DNA of 29,564 nucleotides from RFXV01 sp038150465 (GTDB lineage Bacteria > Bacteroidota > Bacteroidia > Flavobacteriales > Schleiferiaceae), in the NCBI GenBank assembly GCA_038150465.1, contig JAYOTP010000028.1, forward strand, positions 1 through 29,564, given 5' to 3'. Below, piece after piece: positions 8,060-15,059 of the stretch. The translations under genes were made by a program, and so were the position numbers. The notes beneath the pieces were generated by a model, which was not told the DNA's origin, did not search any database, and saw nothing but the letters and a program-made list of their open reading frames with translations. Each line of letters begins with the position of its first letter. Positions within the stretch are counted from its first letter, which is position 1.

Positions 8060-9411
8060 TGTTTGTTGTAGTTGCCCAGTACTTTGTCCAGTCTGGATTT
8101 AGCGTTCAATAATTCGAGCATGGCCGAGAGGTAGTTGGTCTCGGAATTCAGGTACTGATTCTGCGTCTGCGTCACCTCGAGGCTTGATGAGATGCCCTCC
8201 TTGTATTTGATCAGTGTTTTGTCGCGAATGCTCTTGGTGATCTCCCGGTTCCGCTGCTCATTGGACAGTCGGTCGGACGCATAGGAATAGGCGCTCTTGG
8301 CCTGTTCGTATTCCAGGGTCAGCGCCTGCCCGATCTGGTCTTTGGCCTCCTGAACCTCGATCAGGTCGATGCGCGCCTGGTCAAGGCGCATCTTGTTGGC
8401 AAAAGAGGTGAATAAAGGCATGCTCACGCTGAGCCCCATGACGGTCGAAGGGATCCAATAGGAGTTGTAGTTGAACATATTGAAGGCGTCGTTGTCGAAG
8501 TTGCTCTGCTGGTGGGTGAGAAATCCATTCACCTTGGGTGCAAAATCCCACATCCTCCTTTTGACCTGAAGGGCCGCTCCCGTCTCCTGATTTTCGACCA
8601 GCTGGTATTCGATGTGTTCCTCCAGACGGAAGGCCTGCTCCGAAACCAGTTGTCCACTCGCATTCTGCAAATAGAGCTCCTCCAGTCCCTGACTCAGCTG
8701 CACCGCTGAGTCCATCGGCATGCCAATGGTGAACCGGAAAAAATCCATGGCCACTTTACCCATGCGGCGAGCGTTTTCCAGCTCCAGCGAGATTCCGTTG
8801 ACCAGATACTCCAGTTGCTGGGCGTCCTGTTCCTCCAGAAAGCCTTCTTCGTACAATGCGCGGACTTCCTGCAAATTCTTCGACAGATTGGCCAGGTTGC
8901 TTTGAAGGATCTTCTCTGCTTCCGCCGACAACTGCACATTGTAATAGGCTCTGGCCACTTCGTCCCGCACGTCGATGGTGCTTTTGGTGAGCTCGTCGTT
9001 GCGGATCTTCTTCAGGAGAATGCTCCCTTGCCGGGCCAGCAAATAGGTGCCGTCAAAAACAAGCTGATTGATCTGGAAGGTGGCTACGGACGAATTGGAA
9101 ACGCCAAAGGCGACCGTTTGGAAAGTCCCGGGCTCTCCACCGAAGAATTCTGCGGGAACCGGCTGTTCCGGAAGGTCCGGACTGTACTGATAATTCAGGG
9201 AGGCCGAGGCCTGTGGCAACCCAATGGCTGTGATCTCCCAAAGCCGTTTTTCGGCCTTCTCGATCTCGTGTCTGCTGTTGCTGATCAGATAGCTGTTCTT
9301 GAATGCGTAGCGCTGGGCGTCTTCCAGGCTCATCGCCTGCTGTGCCCAAAGCGATGGGCAGATGCCCAACAGCAAGAGACCAAGTCCTTTGATCCGGATT
9401 CTTCTGCTCAT
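8056..9411 (-). CDS. TolC-family outer-membrane efflux protein
   Basis: A 451-residue outer-membrane channel partner of the RND pump. A signal peptide (MSRRIRIKGLGLLLLGICPSLWAQ) is followed by the duplicated helical-barrel pattern of TolC/OEP proteins: SLEDAQRYAFKNSYLISNSRHEIEKAE at the start of repeat one, and a second long amphipathic region (LDQARIDLIEVQEAKDQIG to the C-terminus) with LIKYKEGISSSLEVTQTQNQYL, a typical OEP signature. The length is normal. It overlaps both neighbours by 4 nt (ATGA at 9408-9411 and at 8056-8059), so it is translationally coupled within the operon. Confidence 0.94.
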   Translation of the reverse strand: MSRRIRIKGLGLLLLGICPSLWAQQAMSLEDAQRYAFKNSYLISNSRHEIEKAEKRLWEITAIGLPQASASLNYQYSPDLPEQPVPAEFFGGEPGTFQTVAFGVSNSSVATFQINQLVFDGTYLLARQGSILLKKIRNDELTKSTIDVRDEVARAYYNVQLSAEAEKILQSNLANLSKNLQEVRALYEEGFLEEQDAQQLEYLVNGISLELENARRMGKVAMDFFRFTIGMPMDSAVQLSQGLEELYLQNASGQLVSEQAFRLEEHIEYQLVENQETGAALQVKRRMWDFAPKVNGFLTHQQSNFDNDAFNMFNYNSYWIPSTVMGLSVSMPLFTSFANKMRLDQARIDLIEVQEAKDQIGQALTLEYEQAKSAYSYASDRLSNEQRNREITKSIRDKTLIKYKEGISSSLEVTQTQNQYLNSETNYLSAMLELLNAKSRLDKVLGNYNKQ

Positions 9412-10013
9412 TCGTTCATTCTTTTTTTGAGGTACTCGATCCCTTTTTTTGTTGCTATTCCGTGTAGATGATAGACCATGGCTTCCCCCAAGAGCTTGCT
9501 CAGCCCTGGGATCAACGGCCGTCCCCCCGACTGATCGAGGATGCCCTGTATCTTGCTCAGATAGACTTTGGCTACCACATCCCTGTCGACCTCCGGTCGG
9601 TACAGTCCCTCATCCACTCCGCGTCGCAGATTGCTGCGCTGGAAGGACAATATCATTTCTGTTCGCTCCTCCGATAGTTTTTGATGCGCCTCTGGAAACT
9701 GGGCGTTCAACTGCCCTTCCATGTTCTTTCGCTGCGCTTCGAGCTTTTCCCGCATCATGCGGTCAATGCGCAGCAATTCATCGATGGCATTGTCCGATTC
9801 CGCTACGAGTTCACCCAGTTTTTCTTTCGTCTCCTGCACAGAAAGTGCGCAGCAGGCCTGGACCAGCTCTTTCTTATTGGGCACATGCCGGTAGACCGTC
9901 TTTTTGGAAACGCCCAGTTCCTGAGCGATCTGGTCCATGGTCACCGCTTTCAAGCCGTGGCGTTGGAAGAGCTTTAGGCAGCTGCTGATCAGGGCGTGTT
10001 TCTGGGTGTCCAT
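9408..10013 (-). CDS. TetR/AcrR-family transcriptional regulator
   Basis: A 201-residue one-component repressor, first gene of the efflux operon, most likely a ligand-responsive repressor of its own operon. The start at 10013 (MDTQKHALIS) is preferred to the open frame back to 10118, because it puts the DNA-binding domain at the N-terminus and lies just downstream of a good promoter. The TetR helix-turn-helix spans about residues 8-50 (MDQIAQELGVSKKTVYRHVPNKKELV). The C-terminal half is helical and divergent, as expected for a ligand-binding and dimerisation domain. It ends in a 4-nt overlap with the TolC-like gene. Confidence 0.93.
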   Translation of the reverse strand: MDTQKHALISSCLKLFQRHGLKAVTMDQIAQELGVSKKTVYRHVPNKKELVQACCALSVQETKEKLGELVAESDNAIDELLRIDRMMREKLEAQRKNMEGQLNAQFPEAHQKLSEERTEMILSFQRSNLRRGVDEGLYRPEVDRDVVAKVYLSKIQGILDQSGGRPLIPGLSKLLGEAMVYHLHGIATKKGIEYLKKRMNE

Positions 10014-10027
10014 TTGAAAAACGGCGG

Positions 10028-10059
10028 CAAAAGTACATGGGAAACTTTCGTGCCCCAAA
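10028..10059 (-). promoter_or_regulatory. Promoter of the tetR-tolC-mfp-RND operon
   Basis: On the minus strand TTTG (10059-10056) is followed after 20 bases by TACTTTTG (10035-10028), an exact match to the Bacteroidota consensus TTTG, about 20 bases, TAnnTTTG. The -7 element ends 14 bases before the tetR ATG at 10013, giving a very short leader. Confidence 0.7.
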
Positions 10060-10067
10060 TAGTTTCC
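10040..10067. promoter_or_regulatory. Candidate TetR operator over the efflux promoter
   Basis: GGAAACT (10040-10046) and AGTTTCC (10061-10067) form a perfect 7-bp-arm inverted repeat with a 14-base spacer. The arms start 21 bp apart, two helical turns. The repeat covers the -33 element and part of the spacer of the tetR promoter, the position expected for repression by a bound dimer. Confidence 0.6.
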
Positions 10068-10176
10068 ACTCAAACATCTCGAAAACGCATTTCCGTCAGC
10101 TGCTCGAAATCTTAACATTTGATGCGGCAGCGCCTATCAACAATTGTACCTTTATTTGTTAAACAGAAAAAAGCCA

Positions 10177-11613
10177 ATGAATCAAGCCGTTTCAGTCGCT
10201 CAGGCCCTGAAAAAAGTTTCAGCTGGAACCGACATTTCCATCAGCGGTTGGGTGCGGAGTTTCCGCAACGACCGTTTCATCCAACTCAATGACGGGAGCT
10301 GCTTGGCCAGTATTCAGGCGGTGATCGAACCGGAAGCACACGACGAAACGCAACGAAAGCGCATCACAACTGGAAGCTGCGTTCAGGTGAGCGGGAAGTT
10401 GGTGGATTCGCCGGCCAAAGGGCAAGAGGTGGAGGTACATGTGGAAACACTCGAGATCCTTGGAGATGCCGATGCCGCCGCATATCCCTTGCAGCCCAAG
10501 AAACACTCATTGGAATTCCTTCGGGACATCGCTCACCTCAGGCCGCGCACCAACACCTTTGGAGCGGTCTTTCGCATTCGGCACCTTCTTCAGTATGCCG
10601 TACATGCATTCTTCCATGAGAACGGCTTCTTCCATGTGGCCAGCCCGATCATCACCGCTTCGGATGCAGAAGGGGCGGGGGAGATGTTTCGGGTCACCAC
10701 GGCCGATGCTGCCAACCCGGTCAGGGGCGAAAATGGCGATGTGGATCACAGCGGAGATTTCTTCGGAAAGGAAACCCATCTGACGGTTTCGGGTCAGCTC
10801 GAAGCCGAGCTGTTTGCCATGGGGCTCTCCAAAGTTTACACCTTCGGACCAACATTTCGTGCAGAAAACTCGAACACCTCACGCCACCTGGCCGAGTTTT
10901 GGATGATCGAGCCCGAAGTGGCCTTCATGGAGCTGGAGGGCAATATGACCCTTGCCGAAGCTCTGATGCGCTATGTGATCGGCTACGTCATGAAGCATGG
11001 AGAAGAAGACCTGATCTTCCTTGAAAAGCGACTGGCCGACGAAGAGAAGAGCAAGCCGCAGAACGAGCGTTCCCCCATGGGATTGAGAGAAAAATTGCGC
11101 TTCGTTCTGGAGAATCCCTTCAAACGGGTGAGCTATACCGAGGCGATCGATATACTTAGGAATTCGAAGCCCAACAAGAAAAAGAAGTTCAAATACCTGA
11201 TCGAAGAGTGGGGCGCAGACCTTCAATCGGAACACGAGCGCTTTTTGGTGGAAAAGCACTTTGGCTGTCCCGTGGTGCTCTATGACTACCCTGCCGATAT
11301 CAAGGCCTTCTATATGCGTCAGAACGACGATGGCAAAACCGTTCGGGCCATGGACGTGCTCTTTCCCGGAATTGGCGAGATCGTTGGGGGAAGCCAGCGG
11401 GAAGAGCGACTCGACATCCTGCAAGAAAAGATGAAGCAGTTCGACATTCCGGAAGAATCGATGTGGTGGTACCTGGAAACCCGTAAATACGGCAGCTGCA
11501 AACACAGTGGGTTCGGGCTTGGTTTCGAACGACTGGTCCAGTTTGTCACGGGAATGACCAACATACGGGATGTGATCCCCTTCCCCAGAACACCGGGCAG
11601 CGCAGAATTCTGA
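10177..11613 (+). CDS. asnS: Asparagine--tRNA ligase
   Basis: A 478-residue class IIb aminoacyl-tRNA synthetase that charges tRNA-Asn. An OB-fold anticodon-binding domain occupies about residues 15-105 (ISGWVRSFRNDRFIQLNDGS). The catalytic core carries motif 2 (TFRAENSNTSRHLAEFWMIEPE) around residues 220-245 and motif 3 (GFGLGFERLVQF), ending in the AsnRS hallmark DVIPFPRTPGSAEF, which separates it from AspRS. The start at 10177 (MNQAVSV) is preferred to 10144, which adds a non-conserved extension overlapping likely promoter sequence (TACCTTTA at 10147-10154). It lies 3 nt upstream of rpoN, so the two are probably cotranscribed. Confidence 0.97.
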   Translation: MNQAVSVAQALKKVSAGTDISISGWVRSFRNDRFIQLNDGSCLASIQAVIEPEAHDETQRKRITTGSCVQVSGKLVDSPAKGQEVEVHVETLEILGDADAAAYPLQPKKHSLEFLRDIAHLRPRTNTFGAVFRIRHLLQYAVHAFFHENGFFHVASPIITASDAEGAGEMFRVTTADAANPVRGENGDVDHSGDFFGKETHLTVSGQLEAELFAMGLSKVYTFGPTFRAENSNTSRHLAEFWMIEPEVAFMELEGNMTLAEALMRYVIGYVMKHGEEDLIFLEKRLADEEKSKPQNERSPMGLREKLRFVLENPFKRVSYTEAIDILRNSKPNKKKKFKYLIEEWGADLQSEHERFLVEKHFGCPVVLYDYPADIKAFYMRQNDDGKTVRAMDVLFPGIGEIVGGSQREERLDILQEKMKQFDIPEESMWWYLETRKYGSCKHSGFGLGFERLVQFVTGMTNIRDVIPFPRTPGSAEF

Positions 11614-11616
11614 TCC

Positions 11617-13068
11617 ATGCTCAAACAGAAGCTCAGCCAAAAACTCAGTCAAAAGCTCAGCCCTCAGCAGATCCAGCTGATGAAGCTGATCCAGCTGCCG
11701 ACGATCGCATTGGAGGAGCGGATACAAGAAGAACTGGAGATCAACCCTGCCCTGGAAGAGGCAGCTGAGCAAGAGGTCGAAGACCCGTACGACACCTCAG
11801 ATGAACTGAACGACAACGAGGAGATCCCGGCAGAGGACATCAATGTGGATGAATACCTGTCGGACGATGACATTCCCGACTACAGGCTGAAGGCCAATAA
11901 CCACAGCCCCGACGACGAAGAGAAACAGATCCCGTTGAGTGGAGGTGAAACCTTCATGGACCACCTGCTCGGCCAGTTCGGTATGCGCCGCCTGACCGAT
12001 CGCCAGCGCGGGCTTGGAGAGTACCTGATCGGCAACATCGACGACGACGGCTACATCCGGCGGGAACTGATCCATATTGTGGATGATCTGGCCTTCAATC
12101 AGAATGTGATGACCAGCGAAGAAGAACTCGAAGAAGTTCTTGAAGTGGTGCAGGGACTGGAACCTGCGGGCGTGGGTGCACGCGACCTAAGAGAATGCCT
12201 CGCTCTTCAGTTGGACCGGCGAAGCCAACAAGCCTTTACCTCCATCGCTCAAGCCATCCTGGAAGATCATTTCGACGCCTTCACCAAGAAGCATTACAGC
12301 AAGATCATGGAGAAGCTGGGGATCGATGAGGAAACGCTTCGGTCTGCACTCGACGAGATCATCAAACTCAATCCCAAGCCTGGTAGCAGTTTCTCTGGCG
12401 GAGGCAAAGCCATCACCCAGGCCATCACCCCCGACTTCTACATCCAGCTGAAGGATGGGAAGGTGGAATATCTGCTGAACGCGCGTAACGCCCCTGAGCT
12501 GAACATCAGCCGGGAATACAAGAACATGCTCGAACACTACAAAGAGCAGAAGACCCCCAGCAAGAGCGATAAAGAAGCGGTGCTCTTTGTCAAACAGAAG
12601 ATCGATTCGGCCAAGTGGTTCGTGGAAGCCGTACGGCAAAGACAGCGTACCCTTTTGTTGGTCATCGATGCCCTGGTGGAGCGTCAGAATGCCTATTTCC
12701 TGACCGGCGACGAAAGCGATCTTCAGCCGATGATCCTGAAGGACATCGCTGAAATGACAGATCTCGACATCAGCACCGTGTCGCGCGTGGCCAGCAATAA
12801 ATATGCGCAGACTCCGTATGGAACATTCCTGTTGAAGGAACTCTTCTCCGAATCCATGACCAACGATCAGGGAGAAGAGGTGAGTACGCGTGAGATCAAA
12901 AAGTATCTCAAGGAATTGATCGAGGGGGAGTCCAAGTCCAAGCCCCTGACCGACGAAAAACTGGCCGCCGCACTCAAAGAAAAAGGCTACCCGATCGCGC
13001 GAAGGACCATCGCCAAATACCGTGAGCAATTGGGTATCCCTACCGCCCGACTCCGTAAAGAACTCTGA
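11617..13068 (+). CDS. rpoN: RNA polymerase sigma-54 factor
   Basis: A 483-residue sigma-54 that directs RNA polymerase to -24/-12 promoters and needs an enhancer-binding ATPase for activation. Region I is glutamine- and leucine-rich (KLSQKLSQKLSPQQIQLMKL), followed by an acidic region II (about 47-100), the core-binding domain, a helix-turn-helix near 375-400 (MTDLDISTVSRVASNK) and the RpoN box ARRTIAKYRE at residues 461-470. All diagnostic parts are intact. It starts 3 nt after asnS. No enhancer-binding protein lies in this window. Confidence 0.98.
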   Translation: MLKQKLSQKLSQKLSPQQIQLMKLIQLPTIALEERIQEELEINPALEEAAEQEVEDPYDTSDELNDNEEIPAEDINVDEYLSDDDIPDYRLKANNHSPDDEEKQIPLSGGETFMDHLLGQFGMRRLTDRQRGLGEYLIGNIDDDGYIRRELIHIVDDLAFNQNVMTSEEELEEVLEVVQGLEPAGVGARDLRECLALQLDRRSQQAFTSIAQAILEDHFDAFTKKHYSKIMEKLGIDEETLRSALDEIIKLNPKPGSSFSGGGKAITQAITPDFYIQLKDGKVEYLLNARNAPELNISREYKNMLEHYKEQKTPSKSDKEAVLFVKQKIDSAKWFVEAVRQRQRTLLLVIDALVERQNAYFLTGDESDLQPMILKDIAEMTDLDISTVSRVASNKYAQTPYGTFLLKELFSESMTNDQGEEVSTREIKKYLKELIEGESKSKPLTDEKLAAALKEKGYPIARRTIAKYREQLGIPTARLRKEL

Positions 13069-13070
13069 AG

Positions 13071-13670
13071 GTGAAGCGCTTCGCTTTACTCATCTCTTAT
13101 GTGTTGCATCCAGCGGCCATGCCGCTGCTCGGCATTTGCTTGCTGGTCGAGCTGCACCCCTGGCCGGTGATGACCGATCTGCTGATTTATGCGCTGGCAT
13201 TTGTCTTCCTGGGAACTTATATCATTCCCGCGCTGATCAGCCTGAGCCTGAAGTCGGTGGGGCTTATCGACAGCCTGCACATGAATACGGCCAAGGACCG
13301 GCGCATTCCCTTTGTCATCGCCTTTGTTTTTTATCTGTTCACGGCGATCTATGTTCGGCGGTTTCCTCTGCCGGCAGAGTGCAGTGCTTTTTTGATGGGC
13401 GCTGCCCTTTCCATCGGCCTTCTGACCCTTCTTCTGCCCTACCAAAAGGCGAGCGCGCACATGGCCGGAATAGGAGGGATGATCGGCTTGATCGCCCACA
13501 TTTCTTCGGCTTATTTCGTGGACCTTTTTTCTTTCTGGGTAGCGGCTGTTCTGGCGGCCGGTCTGCTGGGAAGTGCCCGACTCATCCTTCTTGCACACAG
13601 CAAGAGTGAGCTTTTGAGCGGATTGCTCTGCGGCCTTTTCGGCATGCTCATCTCCCTGAACTGGCTCTGA
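13071..13670 (+). CDS. PAP2-superfamily-like integral membrane protein
   Basis: A 199-residue polytopic membrane protein with about six hydrophobic segments. It carries a degenerate phosphatidic-acid-phosphatase type 2 pattern: KDRRIP, then KASAHMAGIGG (in place of PSGH), then a third box in which Arg is followed by His five residues later and by Glu and Gly (RLILLAH, SELLSG). The usual Asp of box three is Glu. It may act on a lipid phosphate or pyrophosphate, but activity is uncertain. It starts with GTG 2 nt after the rpoN stop, so it is the third gene of the asnS operon. Confidence 0.7.
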   Translation: MKRFALLISYVLHPAAMPLLGICLLVELHPWPVMTDLLIYALAFVFLGTYIIPALISLSLKSVGLIDSLHMNTAKDRRIPFVIAFVFYLFTAIYVRRFPLPAECSAFLMGAALSIGLLTLLLPYQKASAHMAGIGGMIGLIAHISSAYFVDLFSFWVAAVLAAGLLGSARLILLAHSKSELLSGLLCGLFGMLISLNWL

Positions 13671-14456
13671 TCAGATGGTGCCGGTTCGGCCACCGTCCAC
13701 GGGAATGCTGACCCCATTGACGTAGCCTGCGGCTGGTGAGCAGAGAAAGGCAATGACAGCTCCCAGTTCTTCGGGTCGGCCGAATCGTCCAGCTGGGATC
13801 TCCCTGCGCATGGCATCGGCCACCTCATCCGTTCCCGACGCTGTTTTTTGGGCCTTGTTGGCGATGATCTGATGGAGCCGTTCGGTCTCGGTAGCCCCGG
13901 GAAGAACGTTGTTCACGGTGATCCCAAAACCCGCCACTTCGTTGGAAACGGTCTTGGCCCAACTCGCCACCGCACCCCGGATGGTATTGGACACTCCCAA
14001 TCCTTTGAGGGGAATGCGCACCGAGGTGGAGATGACGTTCACCACACGGCCATAGCCCACTTCTTTCATGCCCGGCAAACAACTTTGAAGAAGCCTCTGA
14101 TTATTGACCAGGTGCAATTCGAAGGCCGAGCGAAAATCCGCCACATCCGCCAGGTGTGCCGGACCTGGAGGAGGGCCGCCAGTGTTGTTGATCAGGATCT
14201 GTACAGGCTTCTCAGAAACCAGGGCATCGACCGCTTCGGCCACCGCTTCAGGATGGTGGAAGTCGGCCACCACATACCCGTGTTTTTGGCCTCGGGCCGC
14301 CGAAAGTGCGCTGGCTCTCTTCTTCAATTTGGAGGCGTCCCGCGCCATGAGAATGACCTCCGCGCCCAACTCGGCCAGCTCAAGGGCCGTGGCCCATCCA
14401 ATGCCTTGAGTGCTCCCACAAACAAGTGCTCTTTTTCCTGTCAGATCCAATTCCAT
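13671..14456 (-). CDS. SDR-family oxidoreductase-like protein lacking the Tyr/Lys pair
   Basis: A 261-residue short-chain dehydrogenase/reductase fold. The nucleotide-binding motif GSTQGIG (near residue 14), the NNTGG segment and the ending PVDGGRTGTI are typical of FabG-like SDRs. At the active site Ser143 is present, but the YxxxK pair is replaced by Ser156 and Arg160 (VSNTIRGAV). Related SDRs with an SNTIRGAVASW-like segment are familiar to me from many bacteria, so this may be a coherent subfamily rather than a decayed gene. Substrate and even catalysis are uncertain. Its stop codon abuts the stop of the convergent PAP2-like gene (TGATCA). Confidence 0.88.
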   Translation of the reverse strand: MELDLTGKRALVCGSTQGIGWATALELAELGAEVILMARDASKLKKRASALSAARGQKHGYVVADFHHPEAVAEAVDALVSEKPVQILINNTGGPPPGPAHLADVADFRSAFELHLVNNQRLLQSCLPGMKEVGYGRVVNVISTSVRIPLKGLGVSNTIRGAVASWAKTVSNEVAGFGITVNNVLPGATETERLHQIIANKAQKTASGTDEVADAMRREIPAGRFGRPEELGAVIAFLCSPAAGYVNGVSIPVDGGRTGTI

Positions 14457-14512
14457 TTGCGCAATATAGACAGACCCCTTTGTTCCTGTCGGTGCAAAAG
14501 GTCCGTTTCGGC

Positions 14513-14528
14513 TACTTTCGAAACAGTG
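14513..14528 (+). promoter_or_regulatory. Putative -7 element abutting a GTG start
   Basis: TACTTTCG (14513-14520) matches TAnnTTTG at 7 of 8 positions and ends 5 bases before the GTG at 14526. No TTG is seen at the expected -33 distance. Confidence 0.35.
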
Positions 14529-15059
14529 GAACCCAAGGCTCTGGAAGAATTCAAGGGAGATCGTTGCTGGAGCGAGATCCCTGCCGAAGAATACCGACGC
14601 TTTCTCATGGACGCGCCTCTGCGGCTGGATGAAGTGTGGAAGGTTGCTCTGGAAGACAAATCATGGTCCTGGCGCTGTGCCTGGCTCATTGCCCGTTTCA
14701 TCCCAGACCTCCAAGAACACATTCACCCCAAGCGCCTTGAGCTTCTGGCTGTCATGGAGCAAAAGACACCTGGTCATCAGCGTGAATTGCTGCGCATCAT
14801 CGCAGGTCTTGATCTGGATCCGGATGAACTCGGGATGCTCCATGACTGCTGCCTGAACATCTGGACGGATGTCCGTGCATCCTCCGGAACGCGGTCTTTG
14901 GCCATGGGTCAAATGATGCGCGTGGCCTCGGAGCTTCCTGAATTCAACAGAGAATTGCAGGCCGTTTCGGGCGCAGAGTTCCTGGCGTCACTGAGTTCCG
15001 GAATCCGCCGTTCTTTAGAGAAAAAGCTGCGGGTCCACCTTCAGGATTCACTCCTCTGA
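14526..15059 (+). CDS. Hypothetical helical protein
   Basis: A 177-residue protein I do not recognise. The composition is rich in Leu, Glu, Arg and Trp, with successive amphipathic helices (FLMDAPLRLDEVWKVALED, SWSWRCAWLIARFIPDL, RLELLAVMEQ, RELLRIIAGLDL). This suggests a small HEAT/ARM-like helical repeat fold. There is no signal peptide or membrane segment. The GTG start at 14526 is the first one past the divergent SDR gene and follows a -7-like element; the open frame upstream runs antisense through the SDR gene and is not expected to be coding. Its last 12 nt overlap the 3' end of the convergent amylase gene. Confidence 0.7.
   Translation: MEPKALEEFKGDRCWSEIPAEEYRRFLMDAPLRLDEVWKVALEDKSWSWRCAWLIARFIPDLQEHIHPKRLELLAVMEQKTPGHQRELLRIIAGLDLDPDELGMLHDCCLNIWTDVRASSGTRSLAMGQMMRVASELPEFNRELQAVSGAEFLASLSSGIRRSLEKKLRVHLQDSLL

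Noticed and set aside
10879..11772. A 297-codon minus-strand frame across asnS and the start of rpoN
   Set aside because: It is antisense to two unmistakable housekeeping genes and has no domain features.
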